The notes beneath the pieces are model-generated. The model saw only the letters and a list, made by a program, of their open reading frames with translations. It was not told the DNA's origin and did no database searches. The translations under genes and the position numbers were made by a program. A stretch of 64,000 nt of DNA from Lodderomyces elongisporus. Taxonomy: Eukaryota; Ascomycota; Pichiomycetes; Serinales; Debaryomycetaceae. Of this stretch, positions 51,301 to 61,000 are shown one piece after another. Positions within the stretch are counted from its first letter, which is position 1; the number at the start of each line of letters is the position of its first letter. Location: the NCBI RefSeq assembly GCF_030384665.1, contig NC_083678.1, forward strand, positions 1-64,000, in the 5' to 3' direction.

Positions 51301-52680
51301 TTTCTTCTCTTGTTCAAGAAACCTCAAAGCCTCTGCTTTCTTTTCGTCAAGCAAGTTCTTGTCCTTTTCAACAAAGTCAAATCGTGCTGATTTTTCTTGA
51401 CAAGCCGTGTTTAGCTCTTCAATTTCCAAAGTGCTATTTTCAATCAATTGTTTGTACTTTGTTGTTCCAATGATGTCTTCCAAGTATTCCAAAAGCCCAT
51501 CCTCACCTTCTTTTTCTGCTTTGGCCTTCATCTGAGCAATCGACTCAACCTCACCTTGAAGAATAAGAAACCTTTTATGATCGAGATCGATCCCCTGGTT
51601 TTTGAGCAAAGATGTCACCTCTGTATATGTACTTTTCTTATCATTTATGTAATAAAAAGACTGGTTATTTTGATAAGCCTTTCTCGAGATTATCAACTCG
51701 GAATCTAGAGGAGCATCTACTTTATGTGACTTTTCATGATCGTCAATGACTTGTTTAAAGTGTATATCAACTTGACAAAAATCGGGTTTCTCCTCTCCGG
51801 AATTGTGTATAAGCTCTGATATCTTGCCTTGTCTCATTTTGGTTGCTTTGAAACCAAACACAAACAACATTGCATCAATCACGTTGGATTTACCACTTCC
51901 ATTAGGTCCCACAACAGAGGAAAAAGATGAATGAAATGGTCCAATGGTTTGGCACCCAGCATAGGATTTGAAATTTGTCAACACCAACTTTTCAATAACT
52001 AGTCTTGGTTGATTGTGCGCGTGTGTTGGTACATGTTGGCTCTTTTCATCCGTGATTTCTTTGTGGTCATCAAGTGGCTGAGAATTCTCCTTAATAGAAG
52101 TAACGTTTTCAACTGTTGCTGTATTTGTAGATGTAGCTGTAGGTGTGGAGGTAGAAGTGGAAGTCGAAGCTAAAGTTGAAGTAGTTCGAGGTGTGGGCGA
52201 GGAAGTGAGCTCAGCGGAAGCCGGTCGTTGCTGCTTGACATCTGTTATAAGCTTGTTGGTGGAATTTAGACCCTGTGTATGTCCCGAATCTCTTGAAGTG
52301 AGCTCAGGGTCGTCGTCAACTTTATTAATACTCTCTTCATTTTGACTATGTTGTAATTTATCATCAATTTCATTTTCCAGTGCATTTTCATCAACATTTT
52401 CTAGATTCTTTGTAATTGAATCTGTCGTCAAGTTCAATGATTTTGTGTCTCCTTTCTTTTCCTCCTCTTCTTCTTCTTCTTCTTCTTCTCTTTCTCTTTC
52501 ATCCATTTCCATCTGTTCTTGACTTTGCTCTTGGTCTATAGAAGAAGTATCAACGTCACTGGCTACATCCTCGTGCAGGTCTTTTACATCATAGTCACTA
52601 TTATTGATAAACGTATCATTACTTGAAGAATCTTCATCATCCACAATTTGTGGACGCTTTCTCTTCATGTTGCAAATCAC
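48319..52680 (-). CDS. SMC4: Condensin subunit Smc4
   Basis: ATPase core subunit of condensin, pairing with Smc2 to compact chromosomes in mitosis. The 1453-aa product has an acidic Ser/Glu-rich N-terminal extension of about 220 residues. The ATPase head starts LVLTNFKSYAGCQTIGPFH with Walker A GPNGSGKSNVIDA (about residue 260). A long coiled coil, the hinge (about 753-880: GRIEGFYGRLGDLGTIDEKY, then GTMSGGGNYVQRGAM), the second coiled coil, the ABC signature LSGGEKTLSSLALVFALHKY and Walker B PLYVMDEIDAALD follow. The hinge and insertions fit Smc4 rather than Smc1-3. Met5 (MKRKRPQIVDDEDSS, 52668) is an equally plausible start. It is similar in length to S. cerevisiae Smc4 (1418 aa). Confidence 0.96.
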   Translation of the reverse strand: MICNMKRKRPQIVDDEDSSSNDTFINNSDYDVKDLHEDVASDVDTSSIDQEQSQEQMEMDEREREEEEEEEEEEKKGDTKSLNLTTDSITKNLENVDENALENEIDDKLQHSQNEESINKVDDDPELTSRDSGHTQGLNSTNKLITDVKQQRPASAELTSSPTPRTTSTLASTSTSTSTPTATSTNTATVENVTSIKENSQPLDDHKEITDEKSQHVPTHAHNQPRLVIEKLVLTNFKSYAGCQTIGPFHSSFSSVVGPNGSGKSNVIDAMLFVFGFKATKMRQGKISELIHNSGEEKPDFCQVDIHFKQVIDDHEKSHKVDAPLDSELIISRKAYQNNQSFYYINDKKSTYTEVTSLLKNQGIDLDHKRFLILQGEVESIAQMKAKAEKEGEDGLLEYLEDIIGTTKYKQLIENSTLEIEELNTACQEKSARFDFVEKDKNLLDEKKAEALRFLEQEKKLSTLKGLKYQSKARVYQGQIAAKEEEVSELSKKLEEKRDSNREVLALIEADTKKQKEVKGEVKTLLAKIDKLNKEKKDLNKQNVSFEEKTKSMETKLKKAQKAKNALTHSLNNAKQSLATYSNSSSQYTIEIDALNVKFAEEEEKLMRMRENLTERTSGFTQEVESLRKQMEPWTTALKENENNSQLLQSNIELLESQMNAKKTQLENSKQRLRQIKTEGKAKEAEYMEKESDLEKIEEQCALGEEQVNMLKSVLEKMKQQITKQRNKLQDSLAIMQARDNKNSVLAALTKLGKSGRIEGFYGRLGDLGTIDEKYDVAISTAAPGLDSMVVETVETAQACIDYLRKNRLGYANFICLDKLSKFDLSPIQVPGDPARIKRLFDLIKPSNSKFAPAFFSKMFNTLVAPNLNEAKAVAYGARRWKVVTLDGKVIDTFGTMSGGGNYVQRGAMKLSSAERAQSREEDVDELDIEQMRSKLREMEEQLEETNREYNESIAALKKVKALEPETRLALDRLKLDIAGLASEMKDVSELRKSLIVEQEEMEINNPFESQILEKKDQLEKLKREKLRLKEEMAESEFRMSELEQKIMEAGGVELKVQNSKVDSIKKQISIINEKTSGDRIAVKKLESDILRHQRLIEQAECEIKEFENALEDLKSSHKEIVSQIHSLEEKIHAVEQEKIDKDEQLEVLRVALEEKEEEISAFKQYEVETNNQLEKINGILRKIVYSMKECEKAFQSIEFRDATPYVYWLDEEEQARYIASDQDKLTDVEIDDIDLDAVESEIEEIEKYMSTIQVDIEILKEYGVKIREYNERREDLNRAVEERDEKRDYCEDLKRKRLDEFMVGFSTISMTLKEMYRMITMGGNAELELVDSLDPFSEGILFSVMPPKKSWRNISNLSGGEKTLSSLALVFALHKYKPTPLYVMDEIDAALDFRNVSIVANYIKERTKNAQFIVISLRNNMFELAQKLIGIFKYENKTKSVPILNIELEDIE

Positions 52681-53552
52681 TTTTAGACGTGTTGTTGCCT
52701 TCTATATTGGTAAGAAGTGATCCAATTATCTGAAATTGAATTAAAAAATCAAAATTTATTTTGGTTTAAACTTAAATTTCAATCTTGCTTCAAAATTCAG
52801 GTGTGACGATATAGTAGTAATCTTCTTGATAAAGGGAGATAAAATTGAAAATAGTATACTGATGATGATGATGATGATGTTGTTGTTGTTGTTGTTGTTG
52901 TTGATGAATGCAGAAAAGGACTATGTGAAATGAAGAGGTAAGAATTGGACTTTTTAGAATGGTAAACAAACGAGATCAAGAGAGAACCACTTTGTATACA
53001 TTACACAAACACCACATAATAAAATATTTGAGGCGTCGTGCACGACTTTACCATTTTGAGATACCAAAGAGTACTAAGCTCAGCTCAAGCACTACTTGAA
53101 AGACAAATTCTACTTATAAGGTGAACAACTTCCAACAAGAGAAGACACGATGGAAAAGAAAAGAAAAGAAAAGATGATGATTAATACAGGTTAAATTAAA
53201 AAATTTATAAAATTTTATGTGGTGAACAGGCCTATGCATTGTTTATAATGTACCGTGAATGTAGTTAGGTCATGATATAGTTTGAATACTGATCTTCTGT
53301 TCGCATGTTTTCGCCTTTCGTTATACACAAGCAGTTGCTACCTTGTCTTATATAGGAGTGGAACAACGTAATTCTCATGTATTATGCTATATTATACGAC
53401 TTACTAACCCTACTTCTACAAGTACGTGAGAGGTGAAAATTTTTCCTATTCGGTTGGCATATTTGTACCTTTTATCGCTCACTTGGTAGCGATATATTAC
53501 CAACATCTTCTCACGTACAACAATCAACACCACTCAGTGTAAATCGAGTATA
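52681..53552. other. SMC4 upstream / RPA14 downstream spacer
   Basis: An 872-bp spacer. It contains a (GAT)n-(GTT)n trinucleotide run (52859-52903) and a perfect 12-bp palindrome GTCGTGCACGAC (53035-53046). TACTAACCC at 53403 resembles a branch point but has no donor or exon around it. No gene recognised. Confidence 0.5.
52859..52903. repeat. Trinucleotide tract (GAT)n followed by (GTT)n
   Basis: About seven GAT then eight TTG/GTT triplets, outside any credible reading frame. Confidence 0.85.
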
Positions 53553-53966
53553 TTAATCTTCAAAAACAATTTTCTTGTTTTTTGAACCCTCACCAGCAAT
53601 CTCTCCACTCATGCTACTATTACTGTTGTTAGCGTCAAACAGTTGTGGTTTTTGTTCCAGTGATTGTTGGTGTTGTTGTTGTTGCTGAGGAGCTGGTTCG
53701 AGTGGCGGTAAGCCTCTCAAATTTCTTTGTATTCTCCTAAGTTGGGATAGTACTGCAGCATTACCACTATTACTTGCCATTCCTGACTTTTGGCTCTGAG
53801 GCTCTTGGTTCACTGGGTTGTTGTTGAACTCGCTTGCATCGATAAACTCGGTCAACAAACTCTCAGCTTGACTTTGTGGTATCAGACTCGATGACCGTAC
53901 GCGGACAGTAGTGGGTGTATTCAACGTGGAAGGGAACGCCCTTCTATTTCCATAGGCTGCAGACAT
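53553..53966 (-). CDS. RPA14: RNA polymerase I subunit A14
   Basis: The A14 subunit forms the Pol I stalk with A43 (counterpart of Rpb4/Rpb7). The small protein (137 aa, as in S. cerevisiae) is recognised by conserved short blocks: STLNTPTTVRVRSS near the N-terminus, a LLTEFIDASE helix, SQLRRIQRNLRGLPPLEPAP (yeast has SQLKRIQRDFKGLPP) and a Lys-rich C-terminal end KKIVFED (yeast KKTTFADE). The Gln-rich stretch between is variable. Subunits of this type diverge fast, so recognition rests on block order and length. It is divergent from MRPL34. Confidence 0.85.
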   Translation of the reverse strand: MSAAYGNRRAFPSTLNTPTTVRVRSSSLIPQSQAESLLTEFIDASEFNNNPVNQEPQSQKSGMASNSGNAAVLSQLRRIQRNLRGLPPLEPAPQQQQQHQQSLEQKPQLFDANNSNSSMSGEIAGEGSKNKKIVFED

Positions 53967-54511
53967 TGTAAAGAATTAGTAATTAATAACAAGAAAAGAA
54001 AAATAAGAATCACTCAAAAAAAAAAAAAGTTGTGTTGCTGGATATAGTGGTGATGTTAATGGTAGTGGTGGTGGTTTTGTTCTCTGCTCTTTATTTTAAG
54101 TGAAGACTTTGATTAAAGATTACTTGAAAGGTCATCTTGACCTTTAAAACTTCAAAAGCGCACAAAAGAAAAGACAAAGAAAGAAAAAAAAAAAAAAAAG
54201 AGGAATTTATAAATGTAGACATCAACATAATAAACAATTCTTTGAAACCGCTGATGAAAAATAGAGCTTTGCGTTGCGCACAGAAAAAACCGTGAAAAAT
54301 CGAAAATCGAAAATTGAAAACCCAGAACCAAGAACCCAGAACCTGCCATATATTATTCAACAACGGACTGCTTGAATATAGATAGCAACCCTTACCACTA
54401 CAAATTTTACTACAACAAGGCACATCACATATCACACATCACACATCACACATTACATTACACACTACACACTACACAGCACGACATTCCACATAATAAA
54501 ACATATACATC
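53967..54511. promoter_or_regulatory. Divergent RPA14-MRPL34 promoter region
   Basis: A 545-bp spacer with poly(A) tracts and a CACAT/TACACA pentamer-hexamer repeat (54420-54478) just before MRPL34. The minus frames at 54091-54435 are Phe-rich noise. No binding site recognised with confidence. Confidence 0.5.
54420..54478. repeat. CACAT/CACTA short tandem repeat
   Basis: Repeats of CACATATCA, CACATCA and CACTACA directly upstream of the MRPL34 start, probably in its leader. Confidence 0.8.
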
Positions 54512-54835
54512 ATGTTTCACCTGCTCATCAAATCACAGACAAGTAATCTCATAAGACTGCTGAGACAAGTAATTCCTTCCTCAATCTCGTCAACATCGCC
54601 GATGTTGAATGCGCTGATCAACAATACCCAAGCATCCTCATTACCAAGTATCTCACCATTCCAATCGATATTGGGCCTCATACAAAAGAGATTCAAAGCA
54701 AGAGGTAATACTTACCAACCATCCACCTTAAAGAGAAAAAGAACATTCGGCTTTTTGGCAAGACTCAGAACAAAAGGAGGTCAAAAAGTTCTTACTAGAA
54801 GAAGAGCTAAGGGAAGATGGTACTTGTCGCATTAA
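54512..54835 (+). CDS. MRPL34: Mitochondrial large-subunit ribosomal protein bL34m
   Basis: The 107-aa product has a presequence-like basic and Ser-rich N-terminus ([20 protein letters not shown]), then the bacterial L34 core at the C-terminus: [20 protein letters not shown] followed by [19 protein letters not shown] and a final YLSH. The core is about 45 residues, the whole of bacterial L34. S. cerevisiae names the mitochondrial L34 gene MRPL34 (105 aa), matching in length. It converges with CSF1, with 209 bp between stops. Confidence 0.93.
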   Translation: MFHLLIKSQTSNLIRLLRQVIPSSISSTSPMLNALINNTQASSLPSISPFQSILGLIQKRFKARGNTYQPSTLKRKRTFGFLARLRTKGGQKVLTRRRAKGRWYLSH

Positions 54836-55044
54836 AGAAGAGTAAAATAGTTAAGGAGTGAGAGAATGAATGTACATATTTATAGCCCCTTGTGACTAGT
54901 TTTCGCCAAAAACTTTTTTTTTTTGGTTTATCACAGTTGAACGAAAATATTATCGATTTATTATTATTCTAAACCTTTGTACGACATACAGTCCGGCTGT
55001 ATACCTTTTTTGTTTGTTTTTCTTTTTCTTTTTTCTTGCTCTTC

Positions 55045-58000
55045 TTAAACTTTACCCAACATCTTGGAGTATTGTACTTCTATCTCATGAACCAATCTCT
55101 GCAAGTTGATAATCGCCAAATTATGTGTAAAATTTGGAAACTTGTCTCGATGCAATCCAAACCATTCCAATGGTGGAGTAGCATTTCCCAACTCTTTCAA
55201 TTGTGGAGCCTCGATGATTGGGGGCGCCATGGCAACGTATTTAAACTTGGATTGAGTCTCCACTTTTTCCATGGTCTCTTGTATTGCATGGTCTATATCC
55301 TTTGTTGGGTCTTCAGAATCTAATTGCTGCCTCAATACTGACGAAGTCTCTTCAGCCTTGCCTTCAGCATCGGCTTCGGCATCGGCATCAACCTCAATTC
55401 GAGAAGTTGTTCCAGTGCTAGCACTTGTATGCGATTTCTGTCTGTTTAATCTATACTCCATTCTTGACGATAACGCACTCGAATGAATGTGGTACATATC
55501 TCTTATGAAATTCACAGAACCCAAATTCCATTTAATATCCACGGTACCATTAAACGAAGACTGGAATAGGTATTCGATAACATTAGTATTATTCTTTTCA
55601 AAAGTCCGCATCGATATCTTAAACGAAGGAAACACAAATATCGTACCACCTTTGGCTCGACGTGCAACCGCGGTGAACTCGTCTACAGTACAACTTTGTA
55701 TAAATGATTCCGACGAAGAAGTCACTGACGAAAGTGACACCTTGAGGTCATTAAATTTGATGTCAAGTTCGTTTGAAATACCAGTTCCATATTCGTTTTG
55801 TTGGAACTTGGCACGAGACTCGTCTAATTTTATAACCAAAACTTTGGAATTCTCCAATGACGATGGGTACACATGCAAACGCAACTCGCCAACGGAAACA
55901 AAAATCTGTGTGTCCAAACGCTTAATAGTTTGCAAAAGTGATTCATCCTCATTTGCCCTCCGTGGCCACTGGGTCAGGTTTTTGTCCTTGGCTGACTCTT
56001 TCAAAGTCTCCTTATACGAGCTTCTGTTATCCTGAATCATTCTCTGGATGGTATTGCTGATATCAACAATATTCGATGCCGTCAATGCTGTAATATACAC
56101 TTCCAACGCACGAACTTTACTAGTAACATTTAAATGGTCTTTTGAAACAGAAAATGTACTTTTCTTATTGTAGATATCCATGGAAAAATCATCAAGATTG
56201 GCAATAGCAATAACATGATAATCAAACGAAGCCTTGAGCTGCAACATCCCGACTCCACATGAAACAAGAATCAACGGAACATCAAGCGTCTCGCCTGTTT
56301 CAACTTTCCAACTAATCATCGTGTGTAAATTGAGGTCTCGAACAACAAGTGAACCACTCAACCTTCCTTCTGCTGCAATGGTAATCGCACCGATTCCCAT
56401 TTTCAAATCCTGAGACCAGTTTTGCGATTTTCGAGATACCGCCCACCAGTTATCAATAGCAAATTGAGATTCGCCCAAAGCTTGTCCAAAATCCACATCA
56501 AGGGCAATTTTGTCAACTCCAAAAACCACGAGCCATGGGAAGGCAGAAGATGTGGAGACTTTTTTGAACTTTGTAGCAATACTTGTATTCTGTGCCAATT
56601 CTGATTTATTTGTATTGTCACTATTGTTGTTGTTGTTGTTGTTGCTGCTATTATTGTTGTTGTAATTACTATTATTACTATTGGCATTGAAATCGATACT
56701 TCTATTGCTCTCATTTGAACATTGCTCGTTACTTGCTGTCTTCTTTGGAAACCAAATATCCTTAAACAAATCGACATCTTGGTACTGTTTCACATTTATA
56801 TAGGCACGGACACTTGTCGAACTTCCAGCTAAATAAATATGAGGCGACAGACCAAAACGTAGCGCACTCATCATCAATATCCTTTCAACATTCAAAGAGG
56901 CACTAATATCCCTAGAGTATATGTGCTGAAGCGAGGTAGATACTTCATCCATAAGCATTGATAACGCAAGAGTTTGCGAATCTGTAGAGTTTACTTGCAC
57001 CCATATACCTGCCAAACTAACCACTGCAGCAACTTTAGCCGTAGGTTCGCAACTCAATGTGAGTTCTTGCCTTTCGATCCTTACCGCCAAGTCCACCAAT
57101 AAGTTATCGAAAACAAAATTATTGTACTCTTGTCCCTGTTCTTGAGTCTCGTTATCTTTATCTTTATCTTTATCTTTATCTTTATCATCATCAATGTCAT
57201 TATAATGATCTAGACCTTGGCTATAGTTTCCGCTAGACTTCTCCGCTAAGTATCTTTCATTATTATTGCTTCCTGACTCGTGCATGAACTCCTTAACGCT
57301 GCATATCAAGTCCATTGCAATTGGCACACATGGTGGATACAAAGTGTTCTTAGATGACGATGTTACCATTTCTCCCGTTAGCTTCCTTCCGACATCAGAG
57401 GACTCTGTATATCTAAATATAGTCTTTATTGCCGGAGCCTGTAAGTATAGCGAATTACGCTCCGTAACTTCTCCATTCTCTAATCTTGAAATACAAATCT
57501 TGGAACCTGCAAAGTTTGAAATGAATGCCACCGACTGGAAAGGAACTGTGAAATCGGAAGCTTTATGTGGCAGCTTTGAATTTTCTTCGCCATCTTCGTT
57601 TTCAATTCCATTCTCATTTTCATTTTCATTTTCATTTTCATTTTCGTAATTGTCGTATTCTTTTCCTCCTTTCTCTTTCTTACTTTGCTCATTCTCTGCA
57701 ATCAACATTCGTGATCTTCTTGCAAGGTAATGTTTCAAATTCGAGGTTGAATCAATAACTTTCTTTACGATACGTCCAATTGCGGTTGAAACAAATCTTA
57801 CATCAATTTCATCACCGTGCACAGTCACTTGCAAATGTCTCAAATTTCTCTCAATCTTTTGTATTTGATATATCATTTGCAAATTAGGCAAGAAAGCACG
57901 ATTCAATGTATGCTTTTCCGATTTGGAACTGAAGAAACTCGAAGCATTATTACCATTTGCTAGCGATAAGTAAGCACCAATCAAGGTGAATTTACCCAAA

Positions 58001-61000
58001 CTCTCTTCCGTTGCAGCAAAAAACTTTTCTGCACCAGCAATAACACCAGGATAATCTTTTGAGGAATCGTTGAATAACCATCCCATGCAAAAATTGTAAG
58101 ACAAAAACTGAAATGATGAAAATCGGGAATATATCAACAGCTCAAAATCATTTCTAACCGTGGCAGACTCAAAGGCTTTTGATTCATTCATCTTTTTTGT
58201 TGAGCCGGGAATAAGAGGAACAACCCGATCAACAATTTGCAAAAGTGCAATTACAACATATTCTGAAATGCAAAGACGACAAAATTGGGATTCAATCTGT
58301 AGATGTTGCCTAGTATGCAATGTATCTGAGTCATTGAATAACCTCACTGCAAAGTTTACTGCAAGGATTGTGGATAACGCCACAGGTATATTTGAAGCAA
58401 GTACACTCACACGCGCTAGTGGCACATCAATATCTCCGTACATTTCAACTTCAGTAGTTGAAGTAAAACTATCATCACCAATACCACCGTTATTGCTGCG
58501 GCTGCTCTTACTGCTATGTTTGTTGTTAAGTTTGTTGTTTTTGTTGCTCTTGTTTTCGCGTGTTGCAATATTACACAAATTGAATAAAGCAGCTTCAATT
58601 GCAAAACTTACTATGGTCTTTTTCACGGCTGCTGATATCTCCATGTAGTCATTCTTTATTTTAAGTCTGAATAAATGGTTTGTATTAGTTGAAGGCTTTT
58701 TTGCCTCGCCACTCGAGACAATTGGTCCCTCCAGCTCCAGCTTCGCGTTCTTATCTTCAACAAATTTCAAAAAGTCGTCACATTTCTTTTGCAATATTGG
58801 AAGCTCATGCGAAGCAATCTCCAAAACCCGCTGAAGATCGGGCGCAAATAGTTTTATATAAGATATGGACAAGTCAGCCGAAATCAAACGCGTTTGCTCC
58901 AGTGCATCCAAATTAATCAATGCTAAAAGGTCTGCAAATTGTAGTTCCAACATGCTTTGTCGAGCTAAACTCAAGTTGCATCGTAACCTTCCCCAAAACA
59001 ACCGAGACATCAATACATCATTCTCAAAACTAGAACTAAAGTCAAGATTTGATGCAGCACCTGACACGCGGAAAGGTGAAAGGACTTCCAAGTCCCATAT
59101 GTACTCTTTGACTTTAATGGCAGATAGTATTTTAGAAACAATCTCTTGCTTCATTGCAGACCCTAGCTCAAGCTCAAGTTCGGTTTCAAGTTCAGGTTCA
59201 CGCCCAGATTCAAATATTGATTTTACGCTTGATTCTGATTCTTTCTTATTTGTTTCCGTACTATTGTCAGTGGCGTCACGGGCTGTATTCGCAGGCATCA
59301 ATGATTTGGCAAAAGGAACTTCGTTCGACAAGATGTCTTTCAAGGTATCAAATAGTTTATCGTCTTTGTTGGGCATGTGAGTTTGTACTCTATCCAATTC
59401 TGCAACAACGTTTACCGATGTTTGAGACTTTGTCACGCAAAATTTTGAACCTTGAAATGCTTGAGTCAATATATGGTGATCATATCCGTGCAATTTTATT
59501 TCAACCATATCCAAATTAACTGCTGCACTATCCTTCTTCTGAATTTCTTTCTCTGCATCAACACCAATTCTTGTGCCTGCTCTTGTCACTGTCTCATTCT
59601 CAGCTTGTACTAATACATTCTCTAAATTGCAAACTAACTTAGTCTTCATAAATTCAATATCTTGGTGGAAACGAGAAATACTCAAAGTCATGTCTTTTGT
59701 CTCGACAATGTTTTTCTTTGAAATTTGACTAATTTGAGATGATGACACTAAGGAATCATCTGTATCTGAAATACTCTCTATAATCCGATCTTCATTCATA
59801 TCATTGTTTTCACTTGCGTTCTTATTCATTTGTTGTTGTTGTTGTTGTTGCTGTTGTTGTTTTAAAATGTTTGACACAACAACAAACACATCCTGTGTTA
59901 GTCTGCTCTCATAAGATCTCAAGTCAACTAAAACCGCTGTTGCATTCTTTTCCTGGTCCTCCCTAACTTTAATAGCAAGGTATAAATCATCCAACCCAAT
60001 ATAACACGGTATTTCAGTGTATAAGTTAGATATTTCGGTTTCAACTATGGAAAGCGATATATCCACCAAAGACAGAGGCAGAATATCTTGTAAAAGTTTG
60101 CGTTTGAATATCCTCTCCAAAAAGTCGAGCCTTTGCTGCGTATTGGCCTCCCAAGGTCTCCAACTTGCAAAGAAATTCAAGACATGTTGAAAAGCATGCT
60201 CAAAAACAGGTTGCTTGTCTTGCTGCAACATTTGAGTCGTTTTGGTAACCCAAGATTCGGGTACATTCTGTAGTATATGTCTCAACTTTGACATCACTTT
60301 CCAACTATCAAAAAACCTGATATGTTCAGTCTTGGATCTTAATAAATAAGCAGGTCTTGTCAACACATCTGGATCATGATCAATAGAATACTCAATCGAT
60401 GCCAAAGTTAGGGCATAGATCAATTTCGCTTGCAAGTCCTTACTTGGTGTGTAAAATGATTTGATGGCTGATCCGTATTGCGTACAATACAACTCTGCTT
60501 GATTAGTTAACCACTCTATTTGAGAGAAATCAGTCAGAACTTGAACAAAGTCAATATCTGCAGATCCAACACAACTCTTGTTGCCTTTGATGGTTGTAGT
60601 GGTACCATCACTGCTGTTCGAATCGAGCCATATCTCACAATCGTTAATATTTGCCTGGAATGCCAAAGGATCATCGCGCAACTTGGACAATTTTGCAGCC
60701 ACGCTTTCTATATGCAATGCAAAGCTGGTGTCATCATCCAGATTCACTGATGCAGCAGCAGATATATTTTTAACTTGCAAAACAAGTGTTGGGTGCACCA
60801 ATGATGACTTTAAATCGTCAACTTTATCTAAACAGTTTAACCCAAAATGGATATCCATTTGGTTCGTCACCACGCGGAAATTCTTGGCCGTTTTTGATGA
60901 ATGCAACATTGCATTCAACAGTTTAACTGTTGAAACTTCAATTTCATCCATTATGCTGTCTAGATTTAATTTATTGTAATCTTCTGCAAGAGAAGATGCA

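Noticed and set aside
53403..53409. TACTAAC branch point on the plus strand
   Set aside because: No donor upstream, no exon on either side and no plus-strand gene nearby.
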